A stretch of 32,473 bases of DNA from SZUA-365 sp049663345 (GTDB taxonomy: Bacteria > Bacteroidota > Ignavibacteria > SZUA-365): positions 1 through 32,473 of the forward strand of contig JBATDG010000048.1 of assembly GCA_049663345.1 (NCBI GenBank). The letters run 5' to 3'. Shown piece by piece: positions 23,659-30,981 of the stretch. The notes beneath the pieces were generated by a model, which saw nothing but the letters and a program-made list of their open reading frames with translations, was not told the DNA's origin and ran no database searches. Every line of letters starts with the position of its first letter. Position 1 is the stretch's first letter. Made by a program: the position numbers and the translations under genes.

Positions 23659-26469
23659 ATGCGTGCTGCTGTTACATTCTGCATCTTTGTCGCTGCGTTG
23701 GTGATTTCCGCAACGCTGTATTCACCCACATCCGGCGAGCGCAGTCTGTCGCGAGAGCGTATTGCTCTGGGGAGTACTGCATGCGCTCAGCCCGCCGAGC
23801 GTTTGTGGTACTCGGCGCAATTTGAATTGCTGCGCACGCGCGACCCGCGTACGGGAATGGTGCCGGCGGATATTCGCGGAAGGGAACTCGCATACGCTTC
23901 GACACTGCCGCTGGCGGCCACCGACGCTGTCTCCCTGCGTAAGCTGCAGCGCAGCGCGTTTGTGCCGGGGTGGATGCAGCGGGGTCCGTCGCGCATTGCC
24001 GGACGCATGCTGGACCTGTTATTTGACAAAGATGACGATAATATCCTCTATGCGGGAAGCGCGAGCGGCGGTTTCTGGAAATCGGATGATCGCGGCGGGC
24101 ACTGGAGAAAAACCACACCGGCGGATCTTCATCAGACCGTGGGCTGCATCGTGCAGGACACGCGTCCCGGACAGCACGCGGTGCTGTATTACGGAACGGG
24201 CGAACTTCTGAGTACGACGGACCGCAGCATCCATACAACCCCCAGAACCACCGGTTACGGCAACGGAATCTATCGCAGCAGTGATCGCGGCGAACATTGG
24301 GTTCCTCTCGCATCGACGCTTTCAAGCACTGCTGGTAATCTGCAGAGTCCTTTCCAGGGTGTGTGGAACCTAGCGATAGCATCCGACGGCTGGGATGCCG
24401 GGGCGCTGTACGCGGCCTGCTACGGGCAGATCCTCCGATCCTTCGACGAAGGCGCGACCTGGGAGCATGTGCTGGGCGATGCGGCTGCACCTCCTTTCTC
24501 AACTGACATTGTATTCACTCCCGTTCTTTCCTATGCAGCCGTGGGCGGATTCACGATTTCTTCGGGCACACCCTTGCAGCGCGGGGTTTTTCTTTCCACC
24601 GATCGCCGCGACTGGGTCGACATTACACCGCAAGGTTTCCCCTCCGATGCGCGTGTCGTCAAACTCGCCGCTGCTCCTTCGGATCCCTACGTCCTTTATG
24701 TGCTCACAGAGACTCCTGCTCCCTACCCGGACCTGCAGCTGGCGTTCACCGCTTCCCGGCACACTCTCTGGAAACACACCTACAGTCCGATCACGGGAAC
24801 GGGAAGCTGGGAGCAGAGAACGGCCTCTCTTCCGGAAGGAGGGATTGGAAACGCGGGGAACAGCGGCCTCAACTCCCTTGGCGGATACTGCCTCACGATG
24901 GCTGTTCATCCAGACGATCCGAACCTGCTTTTCGTGGGTGGAACGAGCCTCTATCGGTCAACGAATGCCTTTCGGACCGGGAATAACACGGTTATTGCCG
25001 GAGGGTATCCATACTCGTGGGCTGACAATGAGCTGCATCCCGATCAGCATGCACTGGCTTTTCTTCCATCGGATCCAGCCAGACTTTATGTCGCCAACGA
25101 CGGCGGCGTGCAGTTCACTCCGAACTGCCGGGCAGGAAATGTCGCGTGGACAATTCGCAACGAAGGACTTATTTCCTCGCAATTCTATCGTGTGGCGCAG
25201 GACCCTCTAGCTGCAGAGGATCCATTTCTCATAGGGGGACTGCAGGACAACGCGACGTACTACAGCGTTGATGAAAACGATGCAGCCGACTGGCGCGGCG
25301 TTATAGGCGGCGATGGAATGAGCGTGGCAGTGGCGCCGGACAAGGACTTCGTGCTCGCGTCCGTATACACCGGGCGCATCTTTTCATTCATACTTTCGCC
25401 CGATTTGCAGCCGCAATATATGACCTACCAAACCGGCGGCCAGCTCCCCAGCAAGGATTTCGCTTTCTTCACAGTATTCACTCTCGACCCATTCAACGGA
25501 CACACACTCTACGTGGGCGGGCTGCCGACGTTGTGGCGCAAAGAGGATATTTCCCTTTCTGCGCATGACCAGAATCTCGTGGATGAGGGATGGGTGGAAA
25601 TTCGCGACGCGGCATTCCCTTCTCCGGATTATATCAGCGCGATCGGTTGCGCCTCTGATGCATCCGGCCGCATGTACATCGGCAGCAGCGGCGGGGGGCT
25701 CCTTCGCATCGATAACGCGCGCGGCTCATCACCGTCGGCAGTACCGCTGACGTCTCCGATGTTTCCGGCCGGGGGCTATGTTTCATGCGTCGCTGTGGAT
25801 CCACGCGATGCCGACCGGCTTTTTGCTGTCTTCTCGAATTACAATGTCCAGAGTCTATTTTTCAGCAGCGACGCCGGATCGACCTGGGCCACCGTTGGCG
25901 GGAATCTCGAAGAACATCCTGACGGCAGCGGTGCGGGCCCGTCTGTACGCTGGCTCGCCATCCTCCCGATGGGCAGCGGAGAAATGCTGTTCGCAGCAAC
26001 GAGCAGCGGCCTCTATTCCACGACAGCAATTGATGGAATGCAGACACAGTGGATGCGCGAGTCGCCGGAAGGAATCGGCGCGCTCTGCGTCGATCACGTC
26101 GATGCACGCGCCGTTGATGGTTCCATCATTGTCGCAACGCAGGGTGGGGGCGTGTGGGCTGCCCACGTTGCCGGGATCAACGCAATCTCTCCCCCGGCTT
26201 CCGCTGTTGATTTCGAGCTGCTCTCTGTTTGGCCGCAGCCGATGAAGGAAAGTCTGCAGGTCCGGCTGCGCACTGATAAGCAGGCGGCGCTGCAGGTAAT
26301 GATTCACGACCTGCAGGGACGAACGCTTTTGCGGGAGCAGCTTCGTGCATCAGGCGGCGAAGCTTCCTTCAGTTTTGATGTGCACGCATTTCAGCCGGGA
26401 GTTTATTTTCTCAGCGTCGATGACGGATCTCAGAGAAAGGTTGTGAAGCTAATGAAGATCGTTCCGTAA
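23659..26469 (+). CDS. Sortilin/BNR beta-propeller surface protein with T9SS-type tail
   Basis: 936 residues. The hydrophobic N-terminus (MRAAVTFCIFVAALVISATL) is a signal peptide. At least five Asp-box motifs (SxDxGxxW type) mark a sialidase/VPS10-sortilin-like propeller: near 142 (SDDRGGHW), 207 (SSDRGEHW), 261 (SFDEGATW), about 314 (STDRRDW, degenerate) and 736 (SSDAGSTW). The last 80 residues (LLSVWPQPMKESLQVRL, VMIHDLQGRTLLREQL, PGVYFLSVDDGSQRKVVKLMKI) form a T9SS type A sorting domain with WPQP in place of the usual YPNP. It is probably exported to the surface. Similarity to glycosidases is only in the Asp boxes, which also occur in non-enzymatic propellers, so no catalytic role is claimed. 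It lies 103 bases after the kinase gene with no terminator seen between. Confidence 0.85.
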   Translation: MRAAVTFCIFVAALVISATLYSPTSGERSLSRERIALGSTACAQPAERLWYSAQFELLRTRDPRTGMVPADIRGRELAYASTLPLAATDAVSLRKLQRSAFVPGWMQRGPSRIAGRMLDLLFDKDDDNILYAGSASGGFWKSDDRGGHWRKTTPADLHQTVGCIVQDTRPGQHAVLYYGTGELLSTTDRSIHTTPRTTGYGNGIYRSSDRGEHWVPLASTLSSTAGNLQSPFQGVWNLAIASDGWDAGALYAACYGQILRSFDEGATWEHVLGDAAAPPFSTDIVFTPVLSYAAVGGFTISSGTPLQRGVFLSTDRRDWVDITPQGFPSDARVVKLAAAPSDPYVLYVLTETPAPYPDLQLAFTASRHTLWKHTYSPITGTGSWEQRTASLPEGGIGNAGNSGLNSLGGYCLTMAVHPDDPNLLFVGGTSLYRSTNAFRTGNNTVIAGGYPYSWADNELHPDQHALAFLPSDPARLYVANDGGVQFTPNCRAGNVAWTIRNEGLISSQFYRVAQDPLAAEDPFLIGGLQDNATYYSVDENDAADWRGVIGGDGMSVAVAPDKDFVLASVYTGRIFSFILSPDLQPQYMTYQTGGQLPSKDFAFFTVFTLDPFNGHTLYVGGLPTLWRKEDISLSAHDQNLVDEGWVEIRDAAFPSPDYISAIGCASDASGRMYIGSSGGGLLRIDNARGSSPSAVPLTSPMFPAGGYVSCVAVDPRDADRLFAVFSNYNVQSLFFSSDAGSTWATVGGNLEEHPDGSGAGPSVRWLAILPMGSGEMLFAATSSGLYSTTAIDGMQTQWMRESPEGIGALCVDHVDARAVDGSIIVATQGGGVWAAHVAGINAISPPASAVDFELLSVWPQPMKESLQVRLRTDKQAALQVMIHDLQGRTLLREQLRASGGEASFSFDVHAFQPGVYFLSVDDGSQRKVVKLMKIVP

Positions 26470-26595
26470 AAAGCGCACGCTGCAGGACAGCAATAAAAGC
26501 GCGCAACCCTGAATCTTCTTTCTATTCTTTGCATCCTATGTTCAGTTACGGCGATGAACGTGAACATTGAATCAAAATAGAAGGAAAGAGATATC

Positions 26596-26970
26596 ATGGA
26601 ACATCTCAACAAGCAGACCTTTCTCTCAAAAGTCTACGACTACGAAAACAAGCAGGAATGGGAATTCGCTGGTGAGCGTCCCTGCATCATCGACTTCTAC
26701 GCCGACTGGTGTGCGCCCTGCCGCGCGGTTGCTCCTGTGCTCGAAGAACTCGCAGCAGAGTACGACGGCAAGATCGACATCTACAAGATCGATACAGAAG
26801 CTGAGCAGGAGCTCGCCTCCGTCTTCGGAATCCGCAGCATTCCCTCAATCCTTTTCGTCCCTATGAATGACAAGCCGCAGATGGCCGCCGGCGCGTTGCC
26901 GAAAGAGTCTTTTGTACAGGCGATCAACGAAATTCTTCTGCCCGCAACTCCTGTTCCCGCAGAAAACTGA
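26596..26970 (+). CDS. Thioredoxin
   Basis: 124 residues. It has the active site WCAPC (C39, C42), the buried Asp of IIDFYADW and the cis-proline loop RSIPSILF (P83), as in cytosolic thioredoxins. No signal peptide is present. It is slightly longer than the usual 105-110 because of an N-terminal extension (MEHLNKQTFLSKVYDYENKQEWEF) and a short tail. This kind of extended thioredoxin is common in Bacteroidota. It has a clear Shine-Dalgarno (AAGGAAAGAG, 26581-26590) and a terminator downstream, so it is probably a single-gene unit. Confidence 0.95.
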   Translation: MEHLNKQTFLSKVYDYENKQEWEFAGERPCIIDFYADWCAPCRAVAPVLEELAAEYDGKIDIYKIDTEAEQELASVFGIRSIPSILFVPMNDKPQMAAGALPKESFVQAINEILLPATPVPAEN

Positions 26971-27045
26971 TTTCCTCATGGCGTGCGTGAAGCGCCTAAA
27001 ATAGACATTCAGTCTTCCTCATCCTGTAAGATTGAATAGTGGTGG

Positions 27046-27081
27046 CAGAAATCCCGGTCCAAAAGACCGGGATTTCTGTTT
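27046..27081 (+). terminator. Rho-independent terminator of the thioredoxin gene
   Basis: CAGAAATCCCGGTC (27046-27059) pairs perfectly with GACCGGGATTTCTG (27065-27078) across loop CAAAA; the T-rich descending arm runs into TTT. The 14-bp stem is one of the strongest in the window. Confidence 0.85.
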
Positions 27082-27101
27082 CCAGTGCATTGCGATTCCG
27101 C

Positions 27102-27130
27102 TTGACAATATTCGCGAGAAAAAGTACAAT
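27102..27130 (+). promoter_or_regulatory. Near-consensus sigma-70 promoter of the GAF-GGDEF gene
   Basis: TTGACA (27102-27107), exactly 17 bases and TACAAT (27125-27130) give 11 of 12 consensus positions with ideal spacing. It lies 21 bases after the thioredoxin terminator and implies a leader of about 115 bases before the ATG at 27253. Confidence 0.75.
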
Positions 27131-27200
27131 ACTCTTGTATCCCGAAATTACACCAGTGCTTTCTCAATGCGTCCGCTTGTTGCGGCTGCGGTTATTGACT

Positions 27201-27249
27201 ACACCTGACTTTTTATAGAAGCGACCTTGCAAAACCGTCACGGAGGTGT
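27201..27249 (+). promoter_or_regulatory. Leader helix that could hide the ribosome-binding site
   Basis: ACACCT (27201-27206) is complementary to AGGTGT (27244-27249), which overlaps the Shine-Dalgarno GGAGG (27242-27246). GAC (27207-27209) can extend the helix by pairing with GTC (27237-27239) across a 4-base bulge. If formed it would block ribosome entry to the GGDEF gene. No known riboswitch class is recognised. Confidence 0.3.
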
Positions 27250-27252
27250 GTC

Positions 27253-28290
27253 ATGAAAGAAATGCAGTCACCCCAATGCATGGAGTTTGTCATGGAGCTG
27301 GTCCGGCTCCTGACGACAAACAGGCATTACGAACGCGTCTTCCACTTCGTCGTCGACCGGCTCACCAGGCTCTATCAATGCCGCGCCTGTGCCATCGTGC
27401 TGATCGACAGCGAGAGTGAGTATCTGAGCATCGAAAATTGCAGCGGAATTTCCCATACGTTCTGCAAAAGCTTCCGCAGACAGGTGGCCACGGGATCCAT
27501 CGGGGAGATGTTGTGGACCGGCCGTCCCATCCTGATCTCGGACGCGGAACTGCTTCCGGAAGTCGCTCGCAGCGTGCAGCTTGAACAACCTTTCGCCTCC
27601 TGTATCTGCGTACAGATTGCCGTTCACCACCAGACCATTGGTTTTTTGTACGCTGATAGCGAGGAGAAGGACAACTTCCTGGATACCGATATCCCGGTGA
27701 TTACTACCTTCGCCCACATAGCTGCGCTGGCATATTATCAGAACCGTCTTTATGAAGACAATCTGCGGCTCGATCGCGTCGATCATGAAACAGAGCTGCA
27801 GCGATACTCCTTTTTTTCGGAAAGCCTGCGACAGAATCTTGTCCGCGCTGAGAGCGCCCAGGAACCTCTGGGCTTGATCATGCTGGATATTGACAACTAC
27901 AAACGCATTTCCAATACCTTTGGAGGGGACGCGCGCCGGCTGTTCATGCGCGAGTTCGGCGGCCTCATTAATCGCCACCTGCGCATTTATGACAGCGCCT
28001 GCCGCTATGGGGCTGACGAAGTCATGATCATGCTGCCAAACACCAGCGCCGCAGGAGCAATCGAGGCGGCGATTTCTTTATGCGAGAGAATCAGGAACCA
28101 TACGTTCACAGAGCACGACCTTAAAACCACCGTAAGCTGCGGCGTTGTCGTTTTTCCTGACGACGCCGAGAAAGCCGAGGATATTATTCTCACGGTTAAA
28201 CATTCCGTTTTCGAGGCGCAGCGAACCGGCCGTAACAAGGTGTTTCGCAAGGACGTCGAGATCTCGGCTCCAGAGGTTGATGCGCAGTGA
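27253..28290 (+). CDS. GAF-GGDEF protein with degenerate GADEV motif
   Basis: 345 residues, no signal peptide or membrane segment, so cytosolic. An N-terminal GAF-like sensor (about 15-165; CRACAIVLID, FLYADSEEKDNF) precedes a GGDEF domain (about 200-335; LGLIMLDIDNYKRISNTFGGDA). The signature motif reads G253-A-D-E-V257 in place of GGDEF, so one active-site glycine and the last Phe are changed. The product-inhibition I-site RxxD (R244-IY-D247) is intact at the canonical distance of five residues. It may be a weak cyclase or a c-di-GMP-binding effector. The ATG has GGAGG 6 bases upstream. It is transcribed from a strong promoter. Confidence 0.88.
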   Translation: MKEMQSPQCMEFVMELVRLLTTNRHYERVFHFVVDRLTRLYQCRACAIVLIDSESEYLSIENCSGISHTFCKSFRRQVATGSIGEMLWTGRPILISDAELLPEVARSVQLEQPFASCICVQIAVHHQTIGFLYADSEEKDNFLDTDIPVITTFAHIAALAYYQNRLYEDNLRLDRVDHETELQRYSFFSESLRQNLVRAESAQEPLGLIMLDIDNYKRISNTFGGDARRLFMREFGGLINRHLRIYDSACRYGADEVMIMLPNTSAAGAIEAAISLCERIRNHTFTEHDLKTTVSCGVVVFPDDAEKAEDIILTVKHSVFEAQRTGRNKVFRKDVEISAPEVDAQ

Positions 28291-28333
28291 GTAATGTTCA
28301 TGGGGGAGTGAGGGAGCAGAAGACGCGGGAACT

Positions 28334-28361
28334 TTGACGGGATAGAACGATGTTGTAACAT
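28334..28361 (+). promoter_or_regulatory. Candidate promoter of the yceI-marR unit
   Basis: TTGACG (28334-28339), 16 bases and TAACAT (28356-28361) lie about 60 bases before the YceI ATG. The leader is very AT-rich (TATATA stretches to about 28385), which would suit regulation by the MarR protein, though no clear dyad was found. Confidence 0.35.
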
Positions 28362-28422
28362 ATATACGAATTTGAAATATATATAAACCTCTGTTCAACT
28401 ATCATTTCGAGGAATAAACCAC

Positions 28423-29010
28423 ATGAAGACCATACAGCTTTTCCTGCTTCTCGCCATCGGTTTCGCTTTTTCCGCAAGTGCGCAGAGCACATGGACCTTT
28501 GACAAAGCGCACAGCACTATCGGATTTGAAGTGACGCATCTTGTTATTTCGAGCGTCGACGGCAAATTCAAGAGCTTCGATGGCACTGTGACAACGAAAG
28601 GTGATACCTTTGATGGTGCGCAGGTCGATTTCACTGCAGATGTTGCGAGCATTACTACAGAAAATGAAAAGCGCGACAATCATCTGAAGGCCGATGATTT
28701 CTTCAATGCCGAGAAGTATCCTAAAATCACCTTCAAGGGTACTTCGATGAAAAAAACCGGTAAGAATACATACAAATTGGTCGGTGACTTTACCATGCGC
28801 AATAAGACGAAGAGCATCACGCTGGATGTCGTCCACAACGGAACGATCACTGATCCCTGGGGAAATACCAAGGCAGGATTCAAGCTTACAGGTGAAATCA
28901 ACCGCTTTGATTTTGACCTGAAATGGAATACTGTTATGGAAGCTGGCGGCGCCGTTGTCAGCAAGGAAGTCCGCTTCAACATCAATATCGAGCTGCAGAA
29001 GCAGTCATAA
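28423..29010 (+). CDS. YceI family periplasmic protein
   Basis: 195 residues. A signal peptide MKTIQLFLLLAIGFAFSASAQ is followed by the YceI lipocalin-like fold: STWTFDKAHSTIGFEVTHLVISSVDGKFKSFDG, the central DDFFNAEKYPKITFKGTSM block and NRFDFDLKW near the end. Members bind polyisoprenoid or other amphiphilic ligands in the periplasm and are often induced by stress. GAGGAA stands before the ATG. The stop codon is directly followed by the ATG of the MarR gene, so the two form an operon. Confidence 0.95.
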   Translation: MKTIQLFLLLAIGFAFSASAQSTWTFDKAHSTIGFEVTHLVISSVDGKFKSFDGTVTTKGDTFDGAQVDFTADVASITTENEKRDNHLKADDFFNAEKYPKITFKGTSMKKTGKNTYKLVGDFTMRNKTKSITLDVVHNGTITDPWGNTKAGFKLTGEINRFDFDLKWNTVMEAGGAVVSKEVRFNINIELQKQS

Positions 29011-29481
29011 ATGAGTCTCGAAGAAGACATTCAGCAACAGCAATTCAAGAGCGAATATCACAAGCTGGCCGTGAATATCCTGTATACTCACGGCTGGCTT
29101 GTGTCGCATCTGGCGGAATCGCTCCGCCCTTCCGGCGTGACGATTCAGCAATTCAACATCCTTCGCATTCTTCGCGGTCACTATCCTGAACCCGCGACGA
29201 TTTCGACGCTTCGCGAACGCATGCTCGACAAGATGTCCGATGCCTCGCGTCTCGTGGAGCGGCTGCGGACCAAGGGATTGCTGGAGCGGCGTGCTTCAAC
29301 CGATGATCGCCGAAAGGTGGGGGTGGTTATTACGAAAAAAGGTCTTCAACTGCTCGAAAGCATCGATGACCTTGAGAAAAATACGATTGCGCTCTTTGCG
29401 GGAATTTCCGAAGAGGAAGCCAGGCGAACGAACAAAGCTCTGGATTCCCTCCGGGGAGAGGAGAAGAAGGGACGAGCCTGA
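29011..29481 (+). CDS. MarR family transcriptional regulator
   Basis: 156 residues, the usual length for MarR. Helices around IQQFNILRILRGHYPEPATISTLRERMLDKMSDASRLVERLRTKGLLERR form the winged helix-turn-helix, and the wing holds the family's DDRRKVGVVIT. It probably represses its own operon with yceI and responds to a small ligand or oxidant; it has no cysteine, so direct thiol sensing is unlikely. It converges with the SafE-like gene 21 bases downstream. A short GAGCC/GGCTC hairpin overlaps its stop codon but has no T-run. Confidence 0.94.
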   Translation: MSLEEDIQQQQFKSEYHKLAVNILYTHGWLVSHLAESLRPSGVTIQQFNILRILRGHYPEPATISTLRERMLDKMSDASRLVERLRTKGLLERRASTDDRRKVGVVITKKGLQLLESIDDLEKNTIALFAGISEEEARRTNKALDSLRGEEKKGRA

Positions 29482-29502
29482 AGGCTCATCCTCCGGGGAG
29501 AG

Positions 29503-30252
29503 TTATTTCTTTCCGCTGCAGCAGCCGGGCTTTACATCCATCTTCAATTCCACTTTCTGCGGCGCGACGCCCTTTTTCTTCATCATATCCATATCGGGAC
29601 TTATGAAGGGAATGCCGAGCGAGAGTCCGCGCAGAATGAAAAGGAGTCCGAGAACAACCACGCCCACTGGAATGAGCCGTGTGATCTTGCGGCGCAGTTC
29701 GCCGGTGATCATTCCACTGGCGTAGGAGGCAGCGAACATGACGGGCAAGGTTCCCAGTCCGAAGAGGAACATGTAGGCTGCTCCGCCAGGAACCGACCCC
29801 ATCGCGAGAGACGCTGCCAGCGCCATGTACACGAGGCCGCAGGGGAGGAAGCCGTTGAGAATGCCGATGGTGAAGAGAGAGGACTGCGAACTATCGCCCA
29901 GCAGTCGACCCAGACGCGCTTTGAGTACCGCGAGCACCCTGTCGAAAGGCCCCGTGGGCAGCCATCGCCCCACTCCCACTCGCGGAAGCAGTATGCTGAG
30001 TATCATCAGTGTACCTGCGATAATTCCCAGCCACTGCTGATATCCTGCCAGTGCGATGCTCTGGCCTATCAGTCCGACCGCCACGCCCATCACTGCATAC
30101 GTAATCGCGCGGCCGACATTATAGAGCACGCGTCCGAAAAAGAAACTCCAGCGCTCCCGCACCGAGCCCGGCAGCACCATCACAATCGGACCGCACATAC
30201 CGAGGCAATGCAGACTGCCGACAATACCAAGAATAAATCCAGACCACAACAT
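29503..30252 (-). CDS. SafE/UreH-like integral membrane protein linked to cbb3 oxidase genes
   Basis: 249 residues with about six membrane segments. The N-terminal signature SLHCLGMCGPIV (C16, C20) is typical of the TauE/SafE-related UreH_2 family that often stands beside ccoG/ccoH/ccoI; a role in copper or thiol supply to the oxidase is suspected for such proteins but not settled. The cytosolic tail ends CCSGKK, a possible metal-binding pair. It is transcribed in the same direction as ccoH, but a 255-base gap filled with repeats separates them, so it may have its own expression. Confidence 0.85.
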   Translation of the reverse strand: MLWSGFILGIVGSLHCLGMCGPIVMVLPGSVRERWSFFFGRVLYNVGRAITYAVMGVAVGLIGQSIALAGYQQWLGIIAGTLMILSILLPRVGVGRWLPTGPFDRVLAVLKARLGRLLGDSSQSSLFTIGILNGFLPCGLVYMALAASLAMGSVPGGAAYMFLFGLGTLPVMFAASYASGMITGELRRKITRLIPVGVVVLGLLFILRGLSLGIPFISPDMDMMKKKGVAPQKVELKMDVKPGCCSGKK

Positions 30253-30265
30253 AATAGGTATCCCG

Positions 30266-30332
30266 GGGAGGAAGAGTAACCACAGATTACACGGATTGCA
30301 CAGATTAGTTTTGTAGCGCGCATCTCGAAAGC
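30266..30332. repeat. 67-bp direct repeat, copy 1
   Basis: Identical to 30353-30419. Its core at 30276-30306 is built from 9-base steps (CACAGATTA, CACGGATTG, CACAGATTA). It lies between the SafE-like gene and ccoH and codes for nothing credible. Confidence 0.9.
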
Positions 30333-30352
30333 GCGGAGGAAAATGTCAGACT

Positions 30353-30419
30353 GGGAGGAAGAGTAACCACAGATTACACGGATTGCACAGATTAGTTTTG
30401 TAGCGCGCATCTCGAAAGC
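30353..30419. repeat. 67-bp direct repeat, copy 2
   Basis: Exact second copy of 30266-30332, 20 bases further on. The identity over 67 bases points to a recent duplication of the element. Confidence 0.9.
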
Positions 30420-30470
30420 CTGTCTCGAAGCGACATCGAGATAAACGTTCGAGAAGTGCTATAACATTCC

Positions 30471-30501
30471 AATCTGTGCAATCTGTGTAATCCGTGGTTA
30501 C
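30471..30501. repeat. Inverted partial copy of the repeat core
   Basis: The reverse complement matches the 31-base core of the two direct copies at 29 positions. Steps AATCTGTGC, AATCTGTGT and AATCCGTGG again show the 9-base period. Transcribed, it could fold back on either direct copy into a long hairpin just after ccoH. Confidence 0.88.
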
Positions 30502-30507
30502 TTTTCT

Positions 30508-30981
30508 TTACTGAAGGTACATTCGTTCTTCGATATAATATTCTTTCTCACTCTCCATCCACCGAAGCTTGGCGATCCATTGCCCGGGTTGCAGGCCGCT
30601 GACGGAGATGTATTGGCGGCCTTCGGAGTTGAGGGAGAGGGTGTGGGTGACGTCGTGCGCGGCATCGGAGATGCGGTAGAAGGTGACGTCGCCGGAAATA
30701 CCACGATAGTCGGGCCGGGCGGGGAATGCGACATTGCAGACCTTCGCCGTGCGGTCGAGCTCTAGCGCTGGCTTGTCGCCGAGAGCGTTCGTCCTCTGCT
30801 GCGTATCAATTTGCTTCTGGTAGCCGAGATCCTTTTCGTAGTAATTCTGCGTTACCAGGTCGTAATGCTGCTGACTGATGTAGATGCCGAGAGTGATCGT
30901 CGCTATCAGAAAAACTACGATAACGATGGTTATCCCCACAGCCCAGGGGTGGTACACTCGCTTGGCTTTCGTGTCGCTCAT
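30508..30981 (-). CDS. ccoH: FixH/CcoH-like cbb3 oxidase assembly protein
   Basis: 157 residues. A single N-terminal membrane segment (WAVGITIVIVVFLIATITLGIYI) and the FixH signature YYEKDLGYQKQID are followed by a small periplasmic beta domain (GDVTFYRISDAAHDVTHTL, SVSGLQPGQWIAKLRW). The family helps assembly of cbb3-type cytochrome c oxidase. Its ATG overlaps the ccoG stop by 4 bases (ATGA), so the two are translationally coupled. The repeat element begins right after its stop codon. Confidence 0.9.
   Translation of the reverse strand: MSDTKAKRVYHPWAVGITIVIVVFLIATITLGIYISQQHYDLVTQNYYEKDLGYQKQIDTQQRTNALGDKPALELDRTAKVCNVAFPARPDYRGISGDVTFYRISDAAHDVTHTLSLNSEGRQYISVSGLQPGQWIAKLRWMESEKEYYIEERMYLQ

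Noticed and set aside
27207..27246. c-di-GMP (GEMM) riboswitch in the GGDEF leader
   Set aside because: GCAAAACC is vaguely similar to a GEMM segment but the conserved helices and tetraloop-receptor are not present.
29476..29489. Terminator at the end of the MarR gene
   Set aside because: GAGCC-TGAA-GGCTC is only a 5-bp stem and no T-run follows.
30180..30410. Minus-strand open frame across the repeats with a duplicated peptide
   Set aside because: It is created by the 67-bp direct repeat being translated twice and overlaps the SafE-like gene start; no protein features.
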